Of a stretch of 12,468 nucleotides of DNA, positions 1-6,548 are shown piece by piece; the first letter of the stretch is position 1; each line of letters begins with the position of its first letter. The translations under genes were made by a program, and so were the position numbers. Under the pieces are notes generated by a model. It made no database searches and was not told the DNA's origin. It was given only the letters and a program-made list of their open reading frames with translations. Source of the stretch: an uncultured Clostridia bacterium (GTDB lineage: Bacteria; Bacillota; Clostridia; Oscillospirales; Oscillospiraceae); NCBI GenBank assembly GCA_946184215.1, contig CAMHER010000043.1, positions 1 through 12,468 of the forward strand. Reading direction: 5' to 3'.

Positions 1-678
1 GACACGCCCTTTGAAAACGACAAGGGCAAGTACGTCTTTATCGACACGGCCGGCATCCGCCGCAGATCCAAGGTGGATGAACGGGTGGAGAAATTCTCGG
101 TCATGCGTGCCCAGCTTGCCATTGAACGGGCGGACGTTTGCGTGATCATGATCGACGCGCGCGACGGCGTGACCGATCAGGACACGAAGATCGCAGGACT
201 TGCGCACGAGGCGGGAAAGGCCAGCATCATTGTGGTCAACAAGTGGGACCTGGTGGAAAAAGAGACCGGCACGATGGAAAAAATGCGCAAGGACGTAATG
301 CGCGATCTGAGCTTTATGAGCTATGCGCCGGTGCTGTTTATCTCCGCTTTGACCGGACAGCGGACAGACCGTCTTTTTGAGCTGATCAATTTTGTCAACG
401 ACCAGAGCAACATGCGCATCTCCACCGGCATGCTCAATGATGTCCTGGCCGACGCGCAGGCGCGCGTGCAGCCGCCCACGGACAAGGGAAGACGGCTGAA
501 GATCTATTATATGACGCAGACGGGTATCAAGCCGCCCAACTTTGTGATCTTCTGCAACTCCCGCGAGCTGTTTCACTTTTCGTATCAGCGGTATCTGGAA
601 AACCAGATCCGCGGCGTGTTCGGACTGGAGGGTACGCCCATCCGGCTTGTGATCCGGCAGAAGGGAGACAAGGAATGA
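1..678 (+). CDS. der: Ribosome-assembly GTPase Der (EngA), 3' part
   Basis: The reading frame is open from base 1, so the 5' end lies outside the window; 225 residues remain. They cover the end of the second GTPase domain and the C-terminal KH-like domain. The G3 motif DTAG is at bases 43-54, followed by IRRRSKV as in Der. The G4 motif NKWD is at 238-249 and the G5-like ISALTG at 340-357. The KH-like tail runs from about base 490 (RLKIYYMTQTG) to the end and has the family pattern PPNFVIFCN...SYQRYLENQIR. Der has two GTPase domains in tandem and assists 50S subunit maturation in the cytosol. The missing part should hold domain 1 and the P-loop of domain 2. The stop overlaps the next start by 4 bases (ATGA), so the two genes are probably translationally coupled. 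The family assignment is secure. Confidence 0.96.
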   Translation, partial: DTPFENDKGKYVFIDTAGIRRRSKVDERVEKFSVMRAQLAIERADVCVIMIDARDGVTDQDTKIAGLAHEAGKASIIVVNKWDLVEKETGTMEKMRKDVMRDLSFMSYAPVLFISALTGQRTDRLFELINFVNDQSNMRISTGMLNDVLADAQARVQPPTDKGRRLKIYYMTQTGIKPPNFVIFCNSRELFHFSYQRYLENQIRGVFGLEGTPIRLVIRQKGDKE

Positions 679-1319
679 AATACTGGATCTTCAGTATTCT
701 TACCGCGGCGATCGCTTACCTCTTCGGCACGCTCAATTCGCTGGTTGTCGCCTCACGGCTTGTTTTCAGGACCAATCTCAAAAAGATCGGCAAGGGAGAG
801 CGCTGGCTGCCGAATTTCCGGCGTATCTATGGGCTCAAGGGCTTCCTGAAGCTTGGCGCTGTCGAACTGGTCAAGGACGCTGTGCCGCTGCTCCTCGCCG
901 GCCTCCTGTTCCACGCCGATGGGAACGCCGTCGTCGGACGCGCGCTGGCGGCTTTCTGCCTTGTGCTTGGAAGGATGTACCCCTCACCTTACGGCTTTCG
1001 CGGCAGCTACGGCTGCGGCGCACTGATCGTCGGAGCAATGTTTGTAAACTTCTCCGTCGGCGCGGCGGCGCTGGCCGCGCTGCTGCTGGTCTCGTGGGCA
1101 ACGAAATATCTTTCGCTGGGTACGCTGGCCGGAGCGATTGTCATGGTGATCGCGGGCGTTCTGGTACTCGACAACGATCTTGCCGTGCGGCTTTGTATCT
1201 TTACAGCGATCCTGACGCTGATCCGGATGATCCCGGCGATCCGACGCATCGGCTCCGGGAAGGAGCCTCGGCTCAGCCTGGAAGAGGACATCACATACAA
1301 ATTTGACGAACAATTCTGA
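675..1319 (+). CDS. Divergent PlsY-like (glycerol-3-phosphate acyltransferase family) membrane protein
   Basis: A 214-residue polytopic membrane protein with hydrophobic segments near residues 4-30, 68-80, 85-100, 115-140 and 145-182. The plan follows PlsY: YLFGT at 15-19, a cytosolic loop with KKIGKGERW at 36-44, VELVKD at 63-68, LGRMYPSPYGFRG at 98-110, and a C-terminal R-I-GSGKEPR. PlsY makes lysophosphatidic acid from acyl phosphate and glycerol-3-phosphate at the membrane. Here the hallmark motifs are degraded: GSGN is GKGE, the GH of the GHxFPVF motif is GR, and GGKG is GSYGCG. Catalysis as a standard PlsY is therefore doubtful. The ATG overlaps the der stop, and an AAGGGAG Shine-Dalgarno sits at 661-667, 7 bases upstream. 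A strong terminator follows. Family membership is fairly certain; function is open. Confidence 0.75.
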   Translation: MKYWIFSILTAAIAYLFGTLNSLVVASRLVFRTNLKKIGKGERWLPNFRRIYGLKGFLKLGAVELVKDAVPLLLAGLLFHADGNAVVGRALAAFCLVLGRMYPSPYGFRGSYGCGALIVGAMFVNFSVGAAALAALLLVSWATKYLSLGTLAGAIVMVIAGVLVLDNDLAVRLCIFTAILTLIRMIPAIRRIGSGKEPRLSLEEDITYKFDEQF

Positions 1320-1325
1320 GCCTTA

Positions 1326-1355
1326 AAGCGCCGCAGCCGCGGCGCTTCTTTTTTA
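1326..1355 (+). terminator. Rho-independent terminator after the PlsY-like gene
   Basis: A perfect 9-bp G+C-rich stem, AAGCGCCGC (1326-1334) with GCGGCGCTT (1339-1347), closes a 4-base AGCC loop. It is followed by CTTTTTTAT. It starts 6 bases after the stop codon and ends the der operon. Confidence 0.93.
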
Positions 1356-1528
1356 TACAGGACGGGAACGAAATCTAAATATTCCTTAAAAGAACGGAAA
1401 TCGCCTGTAAAAAACAGATCAAGTGGTGTATATTACAAACAGAGGTAAATTTTTCTTTTTGTTTTTTTACATTCACGAAACCTTTTAGATCAAAAATGCG
1501 TCTATAATACAGGATGCATCTTTTCGGG
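1356..1528 (+). promoter_or_regulatory. A+T-rich intergenic promoter region of the VanY-like gene
   Basis: This non-coding stretch is much richer in A+T than the genes. A perfect -10 hexamer TATAAT lies at 1503-1508, about 36 bases before the TTG start. No good -35 is present at 16-18 bases: position 1480 reads ACCTTT. TTTACA at 1466-1471 is too far away (31 bases). T-tracts at 1451-1468 could act as an UP-like or bent element. A second, weaker TATATT is at 1429-1434. A small CTGT/ACAG hairpin at about 1405-1417 is probably chance. A weak -35 may mean an activator or another sigma factor is needed, which is inference. Confidence 0.45.
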
Positions 1529-1536
1529 AAAGGAGG
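1529..1536 (+). promoter_or_regulatory. Ribosome binding site fixing a TTG start
   Basis: AAAGGAGG lies 8 bases upstream of the TTG at 1545. No ATG or GTG in the same frame lies at a comparable distance, so this site selects the TTG start. Confidence 0.85.
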
Positions 1537-1544
1537 CGAGGGGA

Positions 1545-2243
1545 TTGGCGCGAGCCGCCGTGACGCCGGAACTTGAAAAAGAAAGGCGCAGAAAGTGGAT
1601 CCTGCTGATCGTGATGCTGCTGTCGCTTGCCGTCATGATCACGTCTCTCATTTTTTTGGCCAGAATCAGAGGATGGCGCGTGAGGCGAAGCGAAAAAAGT
1701 CTGCTGACGATCGTGAGCGCCTCTTCACCCGCGTCTGCCGACAGCGATCAGACGCTGAGCTTTGTTGACGATGATTTTATGATCGACGAACGCTGTGCCG
1801 CACAGCTGGAGCAGATGCTGCACGATTGCCGTGCCGCCGGACATAAGCCGAAGATCCTCTCGGCTTATCGCAGCGAAAGTGAGCAGCGAGAACTGTTTAA
1901 CGCCCTGACGGAGGATCTGGTGGCTGACGGCCATGACTTTGATACCGCCAGAGAGCTTGCCGCCCTGCAGGTTGATCCGCCCGGAGAGAGCGAGCATCAG
2001 TTGGGGCTTGCTGTCGATATTGCGGAAGAGGAAGATCACAAACCAGGCGGCACACAGCTCTGGCTTGACGCACATGCCTGGGAATACGGCTTCATTCTTC
2101 GCTACCCGGCCGGAAAAGAGAATATTACCGGGAAGAACTTCGTTCCGGACCACTACCGCTATGTCGGGACAGACGCCGCCAAACAGATCCATGAGCTGGA
2201 TATCACACTGGAGGAATACGTCGCGATGTTCTACGGAAATTGA
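1545..2243 (+). CDS. Membrane-anchored VanY-type peptidase M15B, atypical active site
   Basis: This is a 232-residue protein. A basic N-terminus is followed by one membrane segment (about residues 18-40, signal anchor), a short linker, and an extracytoplasmic VanY/M15B domain from about residue 72. Family marks are LSAYRSESEQ (105-114), SEHQLGLAVDI (149-159) and HYRYVG (203-208). H151, D158 and H203 match the three zinc ligands of D-Ala-D-Ala carboxy- and dipeptidases. Canonical members carry E-P-W-H at the last ligand, where Glu is the catalytic base. Here it reads V-P-D-H, so Glu is Val200 and Trp is Asp202. Zinc binding looks possible but standard catalysis is questionable. VanY-type enzymes trim the terminal D-Ala of peptidoglycan stem peptides. 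The gene is monocistronic between two terminators and starts at TTG with a strong ribosome site. No vancomycin-resistance genes are nearby, so a cell-wall housekeeping or sporulation role is more likely than resistance. Confidence 0.82.
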   Translation: MARAAVTPELEKERRRKWILLIVMLLSLAVMITSLIFLARIRGWRVRRSEKSLLTIVSASSPASADSDQTLSFVDDDFMIDERCAAQLEQMLHDCRAAGHKPKILSAYRSESEQRELFNALTEDLVADGHDFDTARELAALQVDPPGESEHQLGLAVDIAEEEDHKPGGTQLWLDAHAWEYGFILRYPAGKENITGKNFVPDHYRYVGTDAAKQIHELDITLEEYVAMFYGN

Positions 2244-2259
2244 TACCAGCTCTACATAC

Positions 2260-2296
2260 AACCGCCCGAGGGGAAAGACCCCCTCGGGCGGTTTTG
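2260..2296 (+). terminator. Strong terminator between convergent genes
   Basis: A perfect 14-bp stem pairs AACCGCCCGAGGGG (2260-2273) with CCCCTCGGGCGGTT (2280-2293) around a 6-base loop, followed by TTTTGTTT on the plus strand. It lies between the VanY-like gene and the convergent minus-strand small-protein gene. Read on the minus strand the U-tract is poor (TTGTATG), so termination in that direction may be weaker. Confidence 0.92.
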
Positions 2297-2297
2297 T

Positions 2298-2657
2298 TTA
2301 ATGCAGCAGAAGGGCCGTGCCGAGCCCGGCAACGGTGCCGAGCAGAAAGTACAGAACGCGGGTCAGAACCGTGACGCTGCGCTGCGGCGTGTGGGCGGCG
2401 GTATAGCCCCAGGCGGCCTGCTGCGCCTCGCGCAGGATCTGGGCACGGTTCACGCCGCGGCGGGTAAAGAGATCATCGCAAAGTATGAATATTGCCTCCT
2501 TGAAATACTCGGTATTCGGGGACTTTACGATGATCACATTGCCCGCGCTTCCCTGGATCACCTCCTTTCCATCCCTGCTACGGGAGCGCTTTTCCTTGCC
2601 CGGGGACAAAAGTGCTCGCAGACGGCTGCCGATCGCGGCGCGGAAGGGGCCGATCAT
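2298..2657 (-). CDS. Small C-terminally anchored membrane protein of unknown function, coupled to spoIIE
   Basis: A 119-residue protein I do not recognise. Residues 1-35 are strongly basic (GKEKRSRSRDGK at 20-31). A compact soluble part at about 38-90 contains VIIVKSPNTEYFKEAIFILCDD and GVNRAQILREAQQAAWGY. A single hydrophobic segment at about 99-118 ends the protein, so it looks tail-anchored with its body in the cytosol. The ATG overlaps the spoIIE stop by 4 bases, and a GGAGGAG ribosome site lies inside the spoIIE end (2663-2669, 5-base spacer). Co-expression with spoIIE is therefore likely and a sporulation-time role is a reasonable guess. The usual clostridial neighbours downstream of spoIIE (tilS, hpt, ftsH) are absent here. 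The good ribosome site and the overlap make it a real gene. Confidence 0.8.
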   Translation of the reverse strand: MIGPFRAAIGSRLRALLSPGKEKRSRSRDGKEVIQGSAGNVIIVKSPNTEYFKEAIFILCDDLFTRRGVNRAQILREAQQAAWGYTAAHTPQRSVTVLTRVLYFLLGTVAGLGTALLLH

Positions 2658-4978
2658 ACGCGCTCCTCCACGCGGACGGTGACAACGGTCATGTCATCGC
2701 TGCTTCCGTAAAGGCTTTCAGCCTCCCGGAGCGTGCTTTTAGCCAAAGACTTCATATCGTCATTTCCGCGCAGCAGGATATTCTTTACCCATTCGTCCTC
2801 GCCGTCTGCGATCACGCCGTCAGAGGCGATGATCGCCGTGCAGCCCGGCTGAAGCTTCATATGTACAACGTCCGGAGCGGTACCGCCGCCGAGACTGAGA
2901 CCGGCCGCCAGCGTTTCGCCCTTGATGCGCCGTACGCTTTTGCCGCAGCGGACATAGGACGGCGCGGCGCCGTACTTGTAAAAACAGGTCTCGCCGGAGA
3001 AAAGGTCAATGCACATCAGATCGACCGTTGCAAAGCCCCAGTTCTCTCCGCCACGCAGCAGCAGAGCGGAGTTGAGCACCTTCATGGCGGCAGCGCCGTC
3101 AGCGCCGGAACGAAGGAATTTCTCCAGGATCGCGACGACCTGGGAGCTTTCCTTCGCGGCCTCGTCACCGCTGCCCATGCCGTCGGAGAGAATGACGCAG
3201 AGCACGCCGGATTCTGTCTTGAAATAGCTTCCCTTGTCGCCGCTGACACGCTCGCCCCGTTTTTTGAGGGAAGCGATACCGATGGAGACCGCCAGCGGCT
3301 CAGCCTCCAGGACAAGCAGGCGGGCGTCCGGGGTATCCGCGCCCTGCGGCAGACAGACACGAACGCCGAGAATGTCAGAGAGCTTGTCAAGATAGCCGGG
3401 GATCTTCGTCAGCGGGGCGAGCGAACCGCTCTCCATCGTCGCGCGCAGCCTGCCGTGACCATCGCGGTAGACCGAAACGTCGGCGTCGATCTCGAGAGAA
3501 CGGAGGTAGCGCAGCAGACGCTGCTCAGCCAGAAGATCCGAGCCGTTCACGCTGCCAAGCTCATCCGCCACTGCACCGAGGAGCTGCGCCATATCCGCAT
3601 ATTGCCCCCAGGCCACGGAACGGTTTTCAGCGAGACAGGCCTTCAGCTCACGCCGGTAATTCTGCGCGCGCAGTTCACTGTTCACGGCGGCGACAAAGGC
3701 GCTGAGATCCGTACATTTGCTGCGGAAATAGCCGGGAAGATCCCCGACGGAGAGCGAGCCGTTCCGACGCATGGCCTGCGTCGCGTCGTTCAGCGCGGAG
3801 AGCGTGTCGAGATACTCGGCATTCCAGCAGCGATTTTTATTGACGCAGTGCGCGCAGACGTGATCGGCCGCCCGGTCGAACACGCGGGCGATATCGTTGT
3901 CGTTGGCGTTTTCGCGCAGAGACCGCTCCACGATCCCGTAGAGCTCGCCGTAGGCCTCGCCGAGTCCCTTGACCTTGTGGGCCACAAAACGCCGCAGATC
4001 CCGCTCGCCGCTGCCGTGCTCCGCTGTCTGAAGAAACATGCCGAGGTCGGAGACAAAGCGAGCCGGCAGCAGGATGAAGATCACAGAGGCTGAGAAGGTC
4101 TCAAACAGGGCGGAGGTCGAAACAGATTCGCTCCAGGAGCACGTGACGGCAAGCGCCGAAGCAAGCACAAAGCTGAGTGTGAACAAAAGGCGGCTGTGCC
4201 GCGAAAAGACGCCGGAGAGAAGACCGGAGAAGGCATAGGCCATCACATAAAAGTTGTTGCCGGATGAAGAGAGATCGGTTGTGATGCCGAGAACTGTACC
4301 GGCTGCTGCACCCGTGAGCATCCCTCCCTTGAGCGCGGAAGCCATCAGCACGACCAGAGCCAGCGTCCGACCGATCGAGATAAGATCAAAGATCCGTAGG
4401 GGGACGAGCGCCATCAGTGCGCAGGCCGACAGAACGGTGGCGGAAATGCTGCGGCGGATCTCCGCACTCTCGGTCAGATCGGTGTCTTTTCGAAGAGCTT
4501 CACGGAAAAAATAGGCGCCGGAGAAAGCAAGAACGGTTTCCAACAGGAGGGAGGCCGCATCCGGCGCCGTTGCCAGAGAAAGTGAGAAGCTGCCCAAAAA
4601 AGCAGTAAGCGCCGTGACCAGGGCGGAGACAAAAGGCATGAAAAAGGGACGGGAGAAAAAAGAAAACTCCTGAAAAATATAGGCCGTGGTAAAGGTCAGC
4701 ACCGCGGCAGCTATGTAGCGGATCCCCCAGCCGAGGGAACCGCCGAAAAGGTAACCGAGCGCTGCACCGAGAAGAGCAAAGGCACCTCGCCACCCGCTTC
4801 CGGCCGCTGCGACGAGGGCGATACCAAACGGCGCGCCTCCACCCGGAAGGCGGGCGAGAGACAAAAGCGCGCCCAGCGCCGCGGCAAAGAGACAGCGAAA
4901 CGCCGTCTGCCATCGCACGTCCGGGACCCTTTGTTCCATCTTTTTTTGCAGCGCACCCAAACCGCTTCGATCATCCAT
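2654..4978 (-). CDS. spoIIE: Stage II sporulation protein E, membrane PP2C phosphatase
   Basis: SpoIIE dephosphorylates the anti-anti-sigma factor SpoIIAA to activate sigma-F in the forespore, and acts at the polar septum. With the start at 4978 the protein has 774 residues, close to the family length. Residues 24-307 hold many hydrophobic helices. The central cytosolic region contains a Cys cluster, CAHCVNKNRCW (C375, C378, C384), common in clostridial SpoIIE. The C-terminal PP2C domain spans about 570-774, with VSGD at 578-581, LSDGMGSG at 597-604, ASDG at 718-721 and SSDDMT at 759-764. Metal-binding aspartates are intact, so it should be active. The frame is open up to 5122, but those extra 48 residues lack a ribosome site and are not SpoIIE-like. 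AAAGGAG at 4989-4995 is 10 bases before the ATG at 4978 but only 1 base before the alternative ATG at 4987. The small membrane-protein gene is translationally coupled downstream. Confidence 0.96.
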   Translation of the reverse strand: MDDRSGLGALQKKMEQRVPDVRWQTAFRCLFAAALGALLSLARLPGGGAPFGIALVAAAGSGWRGAFALLGAALGYLFGGSLGWGIRYIAAAVLTFTTAYIFQEFSFFSRPFFMPFVSALVTALTAFLGSFSLSLATAPDAASLLLETVLAFSGAYFFREALRKDTDLTESAEIRRSISATVLSACALMALVPLRIFDLISIGRTLALVVLMASALKGGMLTGAAAGTVLGITTDLSSSGNNFYVMAYAFSGLLSGVFSRHSRLLFTLSFVLASALAVTCSWSESVSTSALFETFSASVIFILLPARFVSDLGMFLQTAEHGSGERDLRRFVAHKVKGLGEAYGELYGIVERSLRENANDNDIARVFDRAADHVCAHCVNKNRCWNAEYLDTLSALNDATQAMRRNGSLSVGDLPGYFRSKCTDLSAFVAAVNSELRAQNYRRELKACLAENRSVAWGQYADMAQLLGAVADELGSVNGSDLLAEQRLLRYLRSLEIDADVSVYRDGHGRLRATMESGSLAPLTKIPGYLDKLSDILGVRVCLPQGADTPDARLLVLEAEPLAVSIGIASLKKRGERVSGDKGSYFKTESGVLCVILSDGMGSGDEAAKESSQVVAILEKFLRSGADGAAAMKVLNSALLLRGGENWGFATVDLMCIDLFSGETCFYKYGAAPSYVRCGKSVRRIKGETLAAGLSLGGGTAPDVVHMKLQPGCTAIIASDGVIADGEDEWVKNILLRGNDDMKSLAKSTLREAESLYGSSDDMTVVTVRVEERV

Positions 4979-4988
4979 CTTCTTCATT

Positions 4989-4995
4989 CTCCTTT
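4989..4995 (-). promoter_or_regulatory. Ribosome binding site deciding the spoIIE start
   Basis: On the minus strand AAAGGAG ends 10 bases before the ATG at 4978. The other in-frame ATG at 4987 is only 1 base away, too close to be used. This favours a 774-residue product. Confidence 0.75.
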
Positions 4996-5018
4996 GCAGT
5001 TTACATAAGGTAAGATAA

Positions 5019-5047
5019 ATTATAATTATGTAATTCCAAGAAGTCGG
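5019..5047 (-). promoter_or_regulatory. Candidate spoIIE promoter
   Basis: The minus strand has a perfect -10 TATAAT at 5024-5019. The hexamer 17 bases upstream, CCGACT (5047-5042), matches the -35 consensus in only three positions. A good -10 with a poor -35 is what one expects of a promoter needing an activator such as Spo0A, but I found no perfect Spo0A box (TGTCGAA) in this region. Confidence 0.5.
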
Positions 5048-5224
5048 TCGTACAGCGCTGTAAAATCCGATATCTTTCCGCCAGAAAAAGAGGGGAAATG
5101 AAAGCGGGACGAGGCGGAGCACATCGAAACGGAGCAGCCGGGACAGAGAACCGCTTTTATGATCACAGCAAGGCGAAGGATGCTCTTTGTCTTGACAAGA
5201 TCGCGCAAAACGCGCCTAAAAAGG

Positions 5225-5253
5225 TTGCGGAGGCGGACGCTGCGTGATAAAAT
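5225..5253 (+). promoter_or_regulatory. Candidate promoter of the ahcY operon (extended -10)
   Basis: TTGCGG (5225-5230) and TAAAAT (5248-5253) are 17 bases apart, and TGA directly before the -10 gives an extended -10 (TGATAAAAT). Transcription would start near 5260, leaving a leader of about 25 bases with the ribosome site. A perfect TTGACA at 5192-5197 lies upstream but has only a weak -10 partner (TAAAAA at 19 bases). Confidence 0.55.
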
Positions 5254-5267
5254 AACACTATCTTTTT

Positions 5268-5274
5268 GGGGAGG
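5268..5274 (+). promoter_or_regulatory. Ribosome binding site of ahcY
   Basis: GGGGAGG lies 9 bases before the ATG at 5284. It sits inside the longer open frame that begins at a TTG at 5266, so the ATG at 5284 is the true start. Confidence 0.85.
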
Positions 5275-5283
5275 AAAGCTGTC

Positions 5284-6519
5284 ATGAGCCGTATTGCCGA
5301 TATCGCGCTGGCCCCTTCGGGCGAGATCAAGATCAACTGGGTGGAGCGCAATATGCCCGTGCTCCGTGCGCTGGGCGAGGATTTCAAAAAAACAAAACCC
5401 TTTGCGGGACTTCGTGTGGCGCTGTCTGTCCATTTGGAGGCAAAGACAGCGTATCTCTGCCGTGTGCTGGAAATGGGCGGCGCGGAGATGTATGTGACCG
5501 GCTCAAACCCGCTTTCAACGCAGGACGACGTGGCAGCCGCGCTTTGCGCGGGCGGCATGAATGTTTTTGCGCGCTACGGCTGCTCGATGGAGGAATATGA
5601 GCAGTGCCTTTGCAGCGTGCTGGAAGCCGCACCCCAGATCATCATTGACGACGGTGGGGACCTGGTGCATCTGATGCACACCAAATACACCGACCTGATC
5701 CCGCAGGTCATCGGCGGCTGTGAAGAGACGACGACCGGTATCCACCGTTTGAAGATCATGGCACGCGAGGGGACGCTTCGCTTCCCGATGATGATGGTCA
5801 ACGAGGCGGACTGCAAACATATGTTCGACAACCGCTATGGAACCGGGCAGTCTGTCTGGGACGGCATCATGCGCACGACCAACCTGGTCGTGGCGGGCAA
5901 GTATGTCGTCGTCTCCGGCTACGGCTGGTGCGGCAAGGGCGTGTCGCTGCGTGCAAAGGGACTGGGCGCCAAGGTCATTGTGACGGAGACAGACCCGATC
6001 CGGGCATTGGAGGCTGTGATGGACGGCTATGAGGTCATGCCGATGGCCGAGGCCGCCGCCCTGGGCGACATTTTCATCACCGTTACCGGCTGCAGCGGCG
6101 TGATCCGAAAAGAGCATTTTCTCTCGCTGAAGGACGGCGCGATCCTCTCGAACGCCGGACACTTTGACGTGGAAGTGGACATGGCCGGACTGGAGAAGCT
6201 GGCTGTGAGAAAATACGAGGCAAGGCACAACATCCAAGGCTATGTGCTGCCGAACGGCAGAACTGTCTTTACGATCGCCGAAGGACGGCTGGTCAACCTG
6301 GCGGCGGCAGACGGCCATCCGGCAGAGATCATGGACATGAGCTTTGCCGTACAGGCGCTGAGCGCCGAATATCTTGTCCGGATGCGCGGCAAACTGGATA
6401 ATACGGTCATCGCCTTTCCGCGTGAGCTGGACGAGGCGGTCGCCGCACGGAAGCTGCGCGCAATGGGGGTTTCGATTGACGCCCTCTCGGATGAGCAGAA
6501 GACGTATCTCGGCATATAA
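5284..6519 (+). CDS. ahcY: Adenosylhomocysteinase (S-adenosylhomocysteine hydrolase), short archaeal-like type
   Basis: The enzyme reversibly splits S-adenosylhomocysteine into adenosine and homocysteine, using bound NAD, in the cytosolic methyl cycle. The 411-residue product lacks the roughly 40-residue insertion of the longer bacterial form and resembles archaeal and thermophile enzymes. Substrate-site marks are HLEAKTA (H50), DDGGDL (122-127), EETTTG (147-152), and K178 and D182 in NEADCKHMFDN. The NAD site follows: YGTGQSVWDGI (185-195), GYGWCGKG (212-219), VTETDPIRALEAVMDG (233-248), and NAGHFDVE (290-297). The C-terminus has the usual DALSDEQKTYL. All key residues I can check are present. 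It is the first gene of a six-gene run, with mgtE 29 bases downstream. Some archaeal short forms act on S-inosylhomocysteine instead, so exact substrate preference is open. Confidence 0.95.
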   Translation: MSRIADIALAPSGEIKINWVERNMPVLRALGEDFKKTKPFAGLRVALSVHLEAKTAYLCRVLEMGGAEMYVTGSNPLSTQDDVAAALCAGGMNVFARYGCSMEEYEQCLCSVLEAAPQIIIDDGGDLVHLMHTKYTDLIPQVIGGCEETTTGIHRLKIMAREGTLRFPMMMVNEADCKHMFDNRYGTGQSVWDGIMRTTNLVVAGKYVVVSGYGWCGKGVSLRAKGLGAKVIVTETDPIRALEAVMDGYEVMPMAEAAALGDIFITVTGCSGVIRKEHFLSLKDGAILSNAGHFDVEVDMAGLEKLAVRKYEARHNIQGYVLPNGRTVFTIAEGRLVNLAAADGHPAEIMDMSFAVQALSAEYLVRMRGKLDNTVIAFPRELDEAVAARKLRAMGVSIDALSDEQKTYLGI

Positions 6520-6532
6520 AGATAAAAGACCC

Positions 6533-6539
6533 GGGGAGG
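6533..6539 (+). promoter_or_regulatory. Ribosome binding site fixing the mgtE TTG start
   Basis: GGGGAGG lies 9 bases before the TTG at 6549. The nearby ATG at 6553 is in another frame and cannot start this protein. Confidence 0.8.
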
Positions 6540-6548
6540 TGAGCACAG

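Larger units (their letters stand above)
4979..5283. other. Divergent intergenic region between spoIIE and ahcY
   Basis: About 305 bases without a credible gene. The spoIIE-proximal part (about 5000-5040) is A+T-rich and holds the minus-strand promoter and ribosome site. The ahcY-proximal end holds a plus-strand promoter. The middle (about 5063-5190) is G+C-rich and I see nothing firm in it. I looked for an S-adenosylhomocysteine or SAM riboswitch before ahcY and found no convincing aptamer core. The predicted ahcY leader is also only about 25 bases long. Confidence 0.6.

Noticed and set aside
1545..2243. Vancomycin-resistance gene vanY
   Set aside because: No vanA/B/H/X/R/S neighbours are present and the catalytic Glu is missing. 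The family name does not imply resistance here.
2612..4093. Long open frame of 493 codons on the plus strand
   Set aside because: It lies entirely opposite spoIIE, whose minus-strand protein has clear SpoIIE/PP2C motifs. The plus-strand translation shows no family pattern and no ribosome site; it is a frame kept open by high G+C.
4979..5122. 48-codon upstream extension of the spoIIE frame
   Set aside because: It would run through the A+T-rich promoter and the ribosome site, has no Shine-Dalgarno of its own, and is not SpoIIE-like. ATG 4978 is preferred.
5063..5283. S-adenosylhomocysteine or SAM riboswitch before ahcY
   Set aside because: No recognisable aptamer core or downstream terminator/anti-terminator pair was found, and the best promoter leaves a leader of only about 25 bases.
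5515..6546. 343-codon open frame on the minus strand
   Set aside because: It is opposite the clearly identified ahcY and has His/Asp-rich low-information translation without a recognisable domain.
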